Assembly (NCBI RefSeq): GCF_026616205.1
Contig: NZ_JANHGR010000003.1
Coordinates: 203,811 to 267,810, forward strand
Reading direction: 5' to 3'
DNA: 64,000 nt
Origin: Halolamina litorea
GTDB taxonomy: Archaea > Halobacteriota > Halobacteria > Halobacteriales > Haloferacaceae
This document shows, one piece after another, positions 34,263-42,285 of this stretch. Each line of letters starts with the position of its first letter. Position 1 is the first letter of the stretch. Below the pieces are notes generated by a model. The model worked only from the letters and a program-made list of their open reading frames with translations. It had not been told where the DNA came from and did not search any database. The position numbers and the translations under genes were made by a program.

Positions 34263-35123
34263 CTACCGACCCACTCTGCCTTCCTCCTCACCGGACTGTC
34301 GGCGAGCGAGGATAACCGAGCTCGCAGCCGCTCTCCCGACGCCCCCGGCGACGGAGCCGATCAGTTTCCGCCGCAGGAACGAATCCCCTGTCGCGCCGAG
34401 GATCGTGAGGTCGTGGCTGACGGTTTCGTCCGTGATCGCCCCCGCGACGTGGTCGCTCTCCCGTATCGTCGTCGCGACCTCGACGGTACTCCCCTCGAGT
34501 AACGCCGCGGCCTCGTCAAGCACGGTCTGTGCCTCCTGTCGACGTTCATCGGTCGCCGTCGGGGGGAGTACGTGAAGCAGATTGACAACGGCATCTTGTT
34601 GCTCGCCGATCGTGCCCGCAAGCTCGACGGCGAGCTCCCCGTGTGGCCCGCCGGCAACGGGAACCAGTATCGAGTCGACCCCGCTCGTCTCGCCGCGGAT
34701 GCGCTCGACAAGGACGTCACACTGCGCTTCGCCAAGCACCCGATCGAGGAAGCGACCCAGTACGATGCCACGGCGGCGCGGGCGGCCACGCCAGCCCATC
34801 AGGAGTGTATCGGCATCGTTGTCGTCGACGGCGCCGACGATCCCGGTCGCTACGTCCCGCGCGTAGCGCAGCCGTGACTCCACCGGTACATCGGCAGCTT
34901 CGAGCTGTTCGGTCGCCCGGTCGATCAGCGTCCGTTCTTCGCCGTCGTCCTTGACGAGCCTCCTTCCCTCGGAGATCGGCACCTGTGGGGGAACCTCGAT
35001 GACGTGGATCACGACGACGCGCATCGATCGACCGCACGCGATGTCGATTGCGGTGTCCAACAGCCGATCGACCGTCTCACGGTTCGCGACGGGAACTAAC
35101 AGCGTCTCTGTGTCTGGGGGCAT
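34263..35123 (-). CDS. Tandem universal stress protein (UspA)
   Basis: A 286-residue protein with two Usp domains. The first has LLVPVANRETVDRLL and the end DADTLLMGWRGRPRRRG; the second has ILVPVAGGPHGELAVELAG and ends DLTILGATGDSFLRRKLIGS. The ATP-binding loop G-x2-G-x9-G(S/T) is recognisable in the second copy (GATGDSFLRRKLIGSVAG) and degenerate in the first. Such proteins bind ATP and help stress survival. ATG 35123 with short 5' leader. In haloarchaea, double Usp proteins are often next to cation transporters, but none is found here. Confidence 0.85.
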   Translation of the reverse strand: MPPDTETLLVPVANRETVDRLLDTAIDIACGRSMRVVVIHVIEVPPQVPISEGRRLVKDDGEERTLIDRATEQLEAADVPVESRLRYARDVATGIVGAVDDNDADTLLMGWRGRPRRRGIVLGRFLDRVLGEAQCDVLVERIRGETSGVDSILVPVAGGPHGELAVELAGTIGEQQDAVVNLLHVLPPTATDERRQEAQTVLDEAAALLEGSTVEVATTIRESDHVAGAITDETVSHDLTILGATGDSFLRRKLIGSVAGGVGRAAASSVILARRQSGEEEGRVGR

Positions 35124-35462
35124 CCGTGTAGAGCTGTTTCAACTGTGTGTCCATTAACCGCTACGCTGGCCGCGAACAGTCCCAAGTCCCTCTCGTTTGC
35201 CAACCGACCAGCCCGCCGCTACGCTCCCGGACGGCCTTCGACGATGGTGCCGTCGCCGCCGACGGCCAGCACCGTCCGGTCGACAAGCAGTTCGGTGCCG
35301 TAGAACAACACGTCCAGGTCCAGACCGGGCCGGATCGATTTCCCCTCCCGGTCGATTCCCCCCACAAACGGGCCACGACGGCAAAAATGATGTACGCAGA
35401 CGCCCCCCTATCCCGCCCGAGGCAACAGCGGGCTTATCCCCCGCACTTTCGTACTGGCGGAC
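35124..35462. other. Intergenic stretch with one possible small gene
   Basis: About 340 bases between the UspA gene and the aldehyde dehydrogenase gene. Apart from one coding-like 48-codon frame on the minus strand (35219-35365, listed separately) nothing is recognised. The 3' part (35388-35400, AAAATGATGTACG) is AT-richer. Confidence 0.4.
35219..35365 (-). CDS. Possible 48-residue protein or C-terminal gene fragment
   Basis: A GTG-started frame reading VGGIDREGKSIRPGLDLDVL, then FYGTELLVDRTVLAVGGDGT and IVEGRPGA. Third-position GC is high and the residues look like a genuine beta-rich fold (alternating hydrophobic strands), unlike a random frame. Upstream the frame stays open for ten more codons without a good start, so this could be the tail of a truncated gene rather than a stand-alone small protein. 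No family is recognised. Confidence 0.35.
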   Translation of the reverse strand: MGGIDREGKSIRPGLDLDVLFYGTELLVDRTVLAVGGDGTIVEGRPGA

Positions 35463-37019
35463 ATGTACGAGCACCGAGTCGGCGCGAACCGACTCGCATC
35501 CCTCCGGGAGGACCTCGTCGTGACCGGCGAGCGTGAGCAACTGGACGTGATCGAGCCGTTCAGCGGCGACGTGCTGGCGTCGATTCCCGCGGGCACCGAG
35601 GCGGACGTGGACGCTGCCGTCGAACGCGCCCGCGCCGCACGCACGGCGTGGGCCAATCGACCGGTGGAAGAGCGAGCGGCCGTGCTGGAGCGCTACGCCG
35701 AGCGCGTTCTCGACGACCAGGCCGAACTGCTCGATATGGCCCAACTTGAGACCGGGAAGACCCGTCGGGACGCCTTCGAAGAGGTGCTCGACGTGGCACA
35801 GACGGCCACTCACTACGCCGATGCCGGCCCCGACCTCCTGACGAGCGAGCGCCGTCGCGGCGCGCTCCCGGGACTGACGAAGACGACGGTCCACCGCCAG
35901 CCGAAAGGTGTCGTCGGCATCATCGCGCCGTGGAACTACCCCGTCACGCTCGCCGTCTCCGACGCCCTCCCGGCGCTACTTGCGGGCAACGCCGTCGTCC
36001 TCAAACCGGCCGAGGAGACCACCCACTCGGCGCTGCTGGCCCGTCGCCTCCTCGTTGACGCCGGCCTCCCGCCGGAGCTGTTTCAGGTCGTTTCCGGCAC
36101 CGGCGAGCGCGTCGGGGCAGGCCTCGTGGATCGGGTGGACTACGTCTGTTTCACCGGGTCGACCGAAGCCGGCCGCAGCGTCGCCGAACGGGCGGGGCGG
36201 GCGCTGATCGACTGCTCGCTCGAACTCGGCGGGAAGAACCCGCTGCTCGTCCTCGACGACGCCGACCCGGAAACGGCTGCCAACGGGGCGATCCGGGCCT
36301 CCTTCCCGAACGCCGGGCAGCTCTGTATCAGCACCGAGCGGCTCTACGTCCACGAGTCGGTGTACGAACCGTTCCGCGACGCCTTCGTCGCCGCCACCGA
36401 AGACCTCGACCTCGGCAGCGGGTTCGAGTTCGGCGCGGACGTGGGGTCGCTGCAGTCCGCCGCCCAACTCGAAAAGGTCGAACGCCACGTCGACGACGCC
36501 GTCGAGAAGGGGGCGGACGTGCTCGCCGGCGGCCGCGCCCGCCCGGACATCGGCCCGTTCTTCTACGAGCCGACGGTGCTCGAAGGCGTCACCCCCGAGA
36601 TGACCCTCTACGACGAGGAGACGTTCGGGCCGGTGGTGAGCCTCTTCCCCGTTCACAGCGTCGAGGAGGCCATCGAACGGGCGAACGACTCGCCGTACGG
36701 GCTGAACGCGTCGGTCTGGGCCGGCGACCGGGACCGGGGCGAGCGCGTGGCCGAACGCATCGACTGCGGCACCGTGAACGTCAACGAAGGCTACGCCGCC
36801 TCGTGGGCGTCGGTGGACGCGCCGATGGGTGGCGTCGACGACTCGGGGATCGGTCGCCGACACGGGGACGACGGACTGTTGAAGTACACCGAACCACAGA
36901 CGGTGGCCGTCCAACGGGGCGTCCGTATCGACTCCGGGCCGCTGCCCGATGCGGTTTGGGCGCGCCTGATGACCGGCGCCGTCAAGCTACTCAGTCAGGT
37001 ACCCGAGCGGTTCCGGTGA
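35463..37019 (+). CDS. NAD(P)-dependent aldehyde dehydrogenase (succinate-semialdehyde-dehydrogenase-like)
   Basis: A 518-residue ALDH superfamily enzyme that oxidises an aldehyde to the acid. The nucleotide-binding part holds GIIAPWNYPVTLAVSDALPA and LKPAEETTHSA; the turn FTGSTEAGRSVAERA precedes the general base Glu in LELGGKNPLLV; the catalytic Cys is in NAGQLCIS. The C-terminal ETFGPVVSLFPV motif is also complete. Closest in style to succinate-semialdehyde dehydrogenases of haloarchaea, but the substrate cannot be fixed. ATG 35463; single-gene transcription unit. Confidence 0.9.
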   Translation: MYEHRVGANRLASLREDLVVTGEREQLDVIEPFSGDVLASIPAGTEADVDAAVERARAARTAWANRPVEERAAVLERYAERVLDDQAELLDMAQLETGKTRRDAFEEVLDVAQTATHYADAGPDLLTSERRRGALPGLTKTTVHRQPKGVVGIIAPWNYPVTLAVSDALPALLAGNAVVLKPAEETTHSALLARRLLVDAGLPPELFQVVSGTGERVGAGLVDRVDYVCFTGSTEAGRSVAERAGRALIDCSLELGGKNPLLVLDDADPETAANGAIRASFPNAGQLCISTERLYVHESVYEPFRDAFVAATEDLDLGSGFEFGADVGSLQSAAQLEKVERHVDDAVEKGADVLAGGRARPDIGPFFYEPTVLEGVTPEMTLYDEETFGPVVSLFPVHSVEEAIERANDSPYGLNASVWAGDRDRGERVAERIDCGTVNVNEGYAASWASVDAPMGGVDDSGIGRRHGDDGLLKYTEPQTVAVQRGVRIDSGPLPDAVWARLMTGAVKLLSQVPERFR

Positions 37020-37080
37020 CCGCGTCAGGCGCTGCTCAGGGCTTTCACGGGCCGCCTTCGACACTGCCGTAACTGCAACC

Positions 37081-38109
37081 TCACGGTCCAATGTGTTTGG
37101 TCCCGGTCAGTTCCTCGATGATCCGCTCCTGTTGGTCCGCGAGCTTGATGAGGTGACAGAGGGGGTTCCCCGGGTGGACGACCGGGTTCTCGAGTACCCC
37201 GACGAGGAGCCCGGTGAACGGCGCCCCGACGACCGTTTCGTCGGTCTTGAACGGGTTCGTGATCCGGCAGATGGTTTCGCCCTCGTGGACGAGGTCGCCG
37301 CGCTCGAACTGCATCTCGACGATGCCGCCGGCGTCGGCCCGGAGCCACGTTTTCTCGCCCCAGTTCTCGACGATGGTCCGCCAGCCGGGCCAGCGGACGG
37401 TCTCTTGTGGGTAAATGCCGTACTCGGCGAACACACTTCGGACCCCTTCGAGGGCGTGGTCGATCAGGTCGCGTTCGAACCGGTGGGCCTCGCCCATCTC
37501 AAGGGTGATCGTCGGGACGCCGTCCTCGGTCGCCTCCCGGCGGAGCATCCCCGGCGAGCCCTCCCCGGCCATGATGAGGCTCGTGCCGAACGCCCGGGCG
37601 AGCCGGGCGGTAGCGTCGTCGCCCATGTCCGCCCGGACGTGGAACATGTTGGTCCGCCCCCGCGTCGACGTGTGGAAGTCGAGGCCGAAATCGCAGGGCG
37701 CAACGAAGTTGCTGTAGATCTCGTGGGCGATCCGGCTTGAACTCGTGCCGTCCCGCTTCCCCGGGAACGAGCGATTGAGGTCGTGATCGTAGATCGGTAG
37801 GTACCGCTCCTGTGTCGTGAACCCTTGGACGTTGAGGACGGGGAGACAGACGATGGTCCCACGCACGTTCCCGTGGTCCCACTCCTGTGCGACCTCGCGA
37901 ACCACCTCAATCCCGTTGAGTTCGTCGCCGTGAGCCGCCGCCGAGAGGAACGCCGTCGGACCGGGCTCGGCGCCGTTGATGACCGTCACGGGGATCCTGA
38001 CGGGGTCGGCGAGGTACGTCTCACTCACCGGGAACCGGAACTGCTCGGTCTCGCCCGGCTGGACCTCTCCGCCGTCGAAGGTGAACGTATCCGCGTGCTG
38101 GTTGTTCAT
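37081..38109 (-). CDS. Succinylglutamate desuccinylase/aspartoacylase-family protein
   Basis: A 342-residue zinc-dependent deacylase of the AstE/AspA superfamily (M14-like fold). Metal ligands are in AAHGDELNG (H, E) and LDFHTSTRG (H); the catalytic Glu is in TITLEMGEAHRFE. The C-terminal domain is beta-rich (VEMQFERGDLVHEGETICRI), like biotinyl-lipoyl sandwich ends of this family. Haloarchaea carry several such proteins; substrates may be N-acyl amino acids. Single gene; its start ATG 38109 has a TATA-like sequence (TAGTAGTTGG on minus) upstream. Confidence 0.88.
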   Translation of the reverse strand: MNNQHADTFTFDGGEVQPGETEQFRFPVSETYLADPVRIPVTVINGAEPGPTAFLSAAAHGDELNGIEVVREVAQEWDHGNVRGTIVCLPVLNVQGFTTQERYLPIYDHDLNRSFPGKRDGTSSSRIAHEIYSNFVAPCDFGLDFHTSTRGRTNMFHVRADMGDDATARLARAFGTSLIMAGEGSPGMLRREATEDGVPTITLEMGEAHRFERDLIDHALEGVRSVFAEYGIYPQETVRWPGWRTIVENWGEKTWLRADAGGIVEMQFERGDLVHEGETICRITNPFKTDETVVGAPFTGLLVGVLENPVVHPGNPLCHLIKLADQQERIIEELTGTKHIGP

Positions 38110-38581
38110 TGCTGTCAGTAAACACGTTTTCCAACTACTAAACCACGAGCGCGAGAGGGCGGGGCGTCGCTATACGGGAGACCTTGTTGGCTATTCCTGG
38201 CTTTCAGCAGGACCGAATCGAGTCGGGTACCGAACTTTGGCGAAGCGGGGCGCTCTCTGGATGGTAGAGCGCCCACCTGTAGGAGCAGGCGGGCTTGGGA
38301 TCCGTGATCTAGGCGGAACCCGTTTCGATCGAACCGACGTAGTCGGATAACGGTGCCGCTCCGAGGGCACTCACCGTGAACTCCGTTCGATGGGCTGGGA
38401 CCACCTCGACCACCGAGCCATCGGTCAAAATGCGCTGGAACCAACGGACAGGCCTTGGGGAGGAACGCCGAGGAGAACGGTCGGTCTGTGGGTCGTGACC
38501 GTCATCGATGTGGCAACCCGACTGATCGGACTTTGTAACCTGTGCAACAGATGTTTGCCGTCTGGGCCGCAATACTCGTGG
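38110..38581. other. Long intergenic stretch with one stable hairpin
   Basis: About 470 bases between two divergent genes. No frame has coding bias. It contains a 9-base-pair perfect hairpin, GGGCGCTCT (38248-38256) and AGAGCGCCC (38266-38274), with a nine-base loop, followed by a smaller repeat CCTG(TAGGAG)CAGG. A structured RNA or the remains of a tRNA-like element could be here; the sequence GGTAGAGCGC looks like a tRNA D arm but no full cloverleaf can be drawn. Confidence 0.4.
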
Positions 38582-39385
38582 ATGGACCATACAGCACCGA
38601 CGAACGGCCTCGCGGCCACGTTCGAGGGCGACGGCGTCGCGCTCGGCGTGCTCGACAACACGTACAGCCCGACGCTCGTGGAGTTCTACGGCGAACTCGA
38701 TCTCGACTTCGTCTGGATCGACCTCGAACACGGTGGCCCGGATCCCTGGGACGCGACCCTGATGGAGGACCTCCTCCGCGCCGCCGAACGGACGGGGGTC
38801 GAACTGCTCCTTCGACTCCCCGACACGGAGCCGACACTGGTCCGGAAGGCGCTGGATCTCGGGTTCCGTAACGTCTTTCTCCCGCGCGTGGAGACGGCGA
38901 CGGAGGTCCGTGAGGCGGTCAAGTCCGCTCGGTTCCACTACGACGGCGAGCCCGGTGATCGCGGACTCGCCTCACCGCGGGCCAGCCGTTGGGGGCTCGT
39001 CGACGACTACACCACGGCCGAGGATCAGGAGACGCTCGTCGGCGTGACCGTCGAGACCGAGGAATCCCTCGAGAACCTCGAGGAAATCCTCGCGGTCCCC
39101 GAACTGGGGTTCGTCTTCGTCGGCCCGCTCGACCTCTCGGTTTCGTTGGGTCATCCCGGGGAACTCGATCACTCGGAGGTGCAGGAAGCCGTCGAGACGG
39201 TTCGTTCAGCGGCCGTCGATGCCGGCGTTCCCGTCGCCGGCCTCGGGTTCGGGATCGACGACGTCAATGAGAAAGCGGCCAACGGCTACGACATGCTGAA
39301 CCTCGGGACCACGACGGGGGCGCTGAAAGGGGTCGTGACCGACTGGTTCGACGCCTACACGGGCGAACGGACGGCGAGTCGGTAG
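38582..39385 (+). CDS. HpcH/HpaI aldolase/citrate lyase-family protein
   Basis: A 267-residue TIM-barrel class II aldolase-like enzyme (HpaI, 2-keto-3-deoxy-sugar-acid type). Key features: the N-terminal LGVLDNTYSPTLVEFYGELD, metal-site and base residues in WIDLEHGGPDPW, LLLRLPDTEP for the pyruvate pocket, then NVFLPRVETATEVREAV with the metal-binding Glu, and VFVGPLDLSVSLGHPG, which holds the metal Asp. It would cleave or form 4-hydroxy-2-oxo acids to pyruvate and an aldehyde. ATG 38582 follows an otherwise non-coding upstream. Single gene. Confidence 0.9.
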   Translation: MDHTAPTNGLAATFEGDGVALGVLDNTYSPTLVEFYGELDLDFVWIDLEHGGPDPWDATLMEDLLRAAERTGVELLLRLPDTEPTLVRKALDLGFRNVFLPRVETATEVREAVKSARFHYDGEPGDRGLASPRASRWGLVDDYTTAEDQETLVGVTVETEESLENLEEILAVPELGFVFVGPLDLSVSLGHPGELDHSEVQEAVETVRSAAVDAGVPVAGLGFGIDDVNEKAANGYDMLNLGTTTGALKGVVTDWFDAYTGERTASR

Positions 39386-39517
39386 TCCGGCCACACGGGC
39401 CTCACCGGCTCCGGCATGGCTTCGCCAACAGCGGAAGCGACCGAGGGACGAGTAGCCGTTTACCTCGGACGTACCCCCGTCCCGGGTGCCGGATTACAAT
39501 GGACATCCCCCCTCTCC

Positions 39518-40750
39518 CTACTCCAAACGTGGGCTGAGCATCTCGTCAACGACGTGCTCGATCTGGCTGTCGTCGGTGAGGTTGTCGAGGACGGTTTCGG
39601 CCTTGACTTCCAACTCGTAGCGGTTCGTTTTCCCGAGTCCCTGTCCCCGGCCACGGGTGTCCTTTGAGAGGATTCCCGAGTCGCCGAGGTCGTTAAGCTT
39701 GTCACGGAACCGCCGCTCGGAGATCGCCGTGGCGTCGATGTGGTCACAGAAAACTTCGTAGAGGTTGTGGAGGTCTTTCGTCTCTGAGACCTCGTTGCCG
39801 ATGATCGTCGCGTGCGTGACGGTCAAGAGCGCGAGCGCACGCTGGAGTGGGAGCGATTGGATACCCCTCTCGACGGCCGCCTGCTCGAGGTACTGGTGGG
39901 CGCCGCGAACATGCTGTTCGGTGACGGACGATTCGCCGGCGTCATCGGCGAAGCGGCACGCCCGGAACAGCAGTTTAATCGCCTCTCGGGCGTCGCCGGA
40001 ACCTTGGGCAGCGAGTGCGCTAGTCAGCGGGATCACGTCGCCGGTGAGTATGTCGCTGTCGAGTGTGGCGAACGGCTCGTCTTCGTCGCTGACCTCTGTG
40101 TCCCGAAGGGCACCAGCCGCACGGCGTGCGAGGATATCCCGGAGTTGGTTCGCGTCGTAGGGTGCAAACTCGATCTCGTCCTCGCCAAGCGAGGAGCGGA
40201 CGTCGGCGTCGAGACCCTCTCGGAACTGGAGATCGTTCGTGATACCGATGATCAACAGTCGGACGTCGTCTGGTTCGGCTCGCGGGAGTTCGTAGAGGAT
40301 GTAGTCGTCGCTGCCAATGGCGTCGATCTCGTCGAGGATCACGATCACTGTCCCGCTGATCGCTTCCAGTTCGTCGATGATCATCGACAGCAGCCTCTTT
40401 TTCCGGTAGCCGCTCGGGAGTTCTTCACCAGGTCCGAAGCGTTTCTCGCGGAGTTCTTTCAGCAGATGCGCCATCACGTGGTAGCTCTTGTCGATCCCCT
40501 TGCAGCGGACGTGGACCACATGGAGATCAAGGCCCTCCTTGTCGGCGTACTCCTGCAGTTGGCCGGTTTGAGAGAGATACCGACAGTCTTCCCCTGACCG
40601 GTCGGACCGAACACGAACGCGTTCAATGGCGTTGAGCCCATCGTCGCCGCCTCCCGTTCGGAGCAGTGCGTATCCCCGACAGAACTTCCGCCGTTCCAGC
40701 TCGACGGGCGGATGCCGGACACGATTTCGGGGAAGTTCGGGTATATGCAC
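39518..40750 (-). pseudogene. Orc1/Cdc6 initiator broken by frameshift(s)
   Basis: The main frame (about 350 residues) is a good Orc1/Cdc6 from ETGQ-type helix onward: Walker B region TVIVILDEIDAIGSDDYILY, sensor 1 LLIIGITNDLQF, and a C-terminal winged helix. The Walker A loop FVFGPTGQGKT is not in this frame but in another one at 40585-40608. One base is missing at the TTT of 40567-40569 (AAA on the minus strand; AAAA would restore GKTVGISLKTGQLQEYA). Upstream of Walker A the coding frame again appears to shift near 40630. Either pseudogenisation or a sequencing error. The frame drawn uses GTG 40750. Confidence 0.8.
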
Positions 40751-40774
40751 GCTCGCTGCCTATGAACAACTGCC

Positions 40775-40975
40775 ATGGTTCCGAACGTCGACCTCGACCC
40801 ATCTGGGAGGCCCCTGCTGATCGCCGGCATGCTGTGGGCTCTCGCGAGCGCCGCGACCGCGGCTTGGGTGTTCAGCATGGGGGATGTCGTGACGGCCCTC
40901 GGACTGACCGTGCTCGTCGGGGCTGGGCTCCTCTTAGCGGGGATCGACCTCTCGCCGAACGCCACGCCGCCGTGA
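40775..40975 (+). CDS. Small two-helix membrane protein A
   Basis: A 66-residue protein with two hydrophobic helices (LLIAGMLWALASAATAAWVF and VTALGLTVLVGAGLLLAGID). ATG 40775. Its TGA overlaps the GTG of the next gene by four bases, which supports a real two-gene operon of tiny membrane proteins. Function unknown. Confidence 0.6.
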   Translation: MVPNVDLDPSGRPLLIAGMLWALASAATAAWVFSMGDVVTALGLTVLVGAGLLLAGIDLSPNATPP

Positions 40976-41172
40976 CGGTCGATACGGAGGTAGCCGACGC
41001 AGCGACGTGGAGCCTCGTCCTCGCGGGCGTCGTCGTCGCGTTTCTCGTCGGCGTCGGTCTGTTGCAGTTCTCGATGACTGGGAACGTCGGGAAGCTCGCA
41101 CGCAACGTCAGCATCGGGTCCCTCCTGTCGCTGTTCGCCGTCGGGTTCTACCGGAAGTGGCACCGGGCCTGA
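40972..41172 (+). CDS. Small two-helix membrane protein B
   Basis: A 66-residue protein beginning GTG 40972 inside the stop of the previous gene. It has helices WSLVLAGVVVAFLVGVGLLQ and VSIGSLLSLFAVGFYRKW and a basic end. The four-base overlap and similar size with gene A suggest a co-translated pair, perhaps a small membrane complex. No family recognised. Confidence 0.6.
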   Translation: MTVDTEVADAATWSLVLAGVVVAFLVGVGLLQFSMTGNVGKLARNVSIGSLLSLFAVGFYRKWHRA

Positions 41173-41274
41173 TCGAGCCTCTCGATACACGTCGCCCGCT
41201 CCCGTGTCGCGCGGCTCCGTTTTCCGAATCGTTCCTGACAAACCGTTCCTGAGAAAGGGTCCGCCCGCGTGGCC

Positions 41275-42285
41275 TCAGGAGTAGGCCTCGGGCTCGTCAA
41301 CCGGCCCATCGAACGCCGAGTAGAGAACCACGAAGTAGACTGCGACCAGCGGTAACAGCAGCGCCGCCCCGATAGTCGTCAGATTGAGGGGGAGTGGGGA
41401 TACGATGGCGGCCTCTGCGGTTCGGCCCACAGCGGGGTCCACCAGCGGGTAGAGCAGCGTGGCCACCAACGCCACGAGTCCGTACACCTGGCCAGCGACG
41501 GCGGCGAACGCCACGTAATGTCGCCCCCGGCGGCTGGCAGTCACGTAGACGGCTGCGAGCACCACTGTCACACCGAGCAACGTGAGCGTCGTCGGCGCAG
41601 TGACGTCGATGTGGGACGCCGAGCGGCCCAGTAGGAGGGCCGCGACTGCGAGAACGAGGTAGGCGACCTGTGCCACGTGGCCGAACAGGCGCGTCTCCAA
41701 CCGGAGGTCCCCGCGGGTCTTCAGTCCGAGGAACGCGGCGCCGTCGACGACGGTCAGGGCGACGACCGCCAGCCCGATCGTCAGGCTCGCCGCGGAGGCG
41801 ACGCCTCGAACTCCGAACAGCCAGTTGCCGACGAACACGCCGAGAGTGAACGGGGCAGCGAGGCTGCCCACGATGAACGCCCGGCCCCAGTACCGCTGCC
41901 ACTGGCGGTCGTGGCGCTGTTCGTACATCTCCGGAGCTAAGCCACGCAGGATGAGCGACCCGAGGATCGCGAACATCAGGAGGTAGTGGCGGCTGAACAA
42001 GTCGCCGTAGACTACCGGGAACACGGCGAAGAGGAGACCGCCGAAGACGACGAGCCACACCTCGTTCCCGTCCCAGAACGGCCCGATCGCCGAGAGTAAC
42101 TGCTCGCGCTCGCCGTCGTCGTCACGCGTAGCGAACAGCGCGCCGACTCCGAAGTCAAAGCCATCGAGCGCGAGAAACGTCCCGAAGACGACGAAGAGCA
42201 GTCCGAACCAGAGCCGCGTCAGCGGCAGGCCGAACAGCGGGCCGTCGGCGAGCGTCGACAGCGGTAGGGCAGTGGGCTCAATCAT
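41275..42285 (-). CDS. cydB: Cytochrome bd ubiquinol oxidase subunit II (CydB)
   Basis: A 336-residue integral membrane protein with eight to nine helices. The N-terminal half is typical CydB (LWFGLLFVVFGTFLALDGFDFGVG split: FLALDGFDFGVGALF, then IGPFWDGNEVWLVVFGG). Together with CydA it forms the high-affinity, proton-non-pumping quinol oxidase that is resistant to sulfide and works at low oxygen. Its start overlaps the cydA stop by eight bases, so CydA is translated first. No CydX or cydDC genes are nearby. Confidence 0.95.
   Translation of the reverse strand: MIEPTALPLSTLADGPLFGLPLTRLWFGLLFVVFGTFLALDGFDFGVGALFATRDDDGEREQLLSAIGPFWDGNEVWLVVFGGLLFAVFPVVYGDLFSRHYLLMFAILGSLILRGLAPEMYEQRHDRQWQRYWGRAFIVGSLAAPFTLGVFVGNWLFGVRGVASAASLTIGLAVVALTVVDGAAFLGLKTRGDLRLETRLFGHVAQVAYLVLAVAALLLGRSASHIDVTAPTTLTLLGVTVVLAAVYVTASRRGRHYVAFAAVAGQVYGLVALVATLLYPLVDPAVGRTAEAAIVSPLPLNLTTIGAALLLPLVAVYFVVLYSAFDGPVDEPEAYS

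Noticed and set aside
35976..36914. Open frame antisense to the aldehyde dehydrogenase
   Set aside because: Shadow of the ALDH gene; composition (Val-Asp-Gly repeats) is typical of reverse frames of GC-rich genes.
38221..38310. Possible tRNA (sequence GGATGGTAGAGCGC looks like a D arm)
   Set aside because: No acceptor stem, anticodon arm with a proper loop or T arm (GGTTCAAATC-type) can be drawn.
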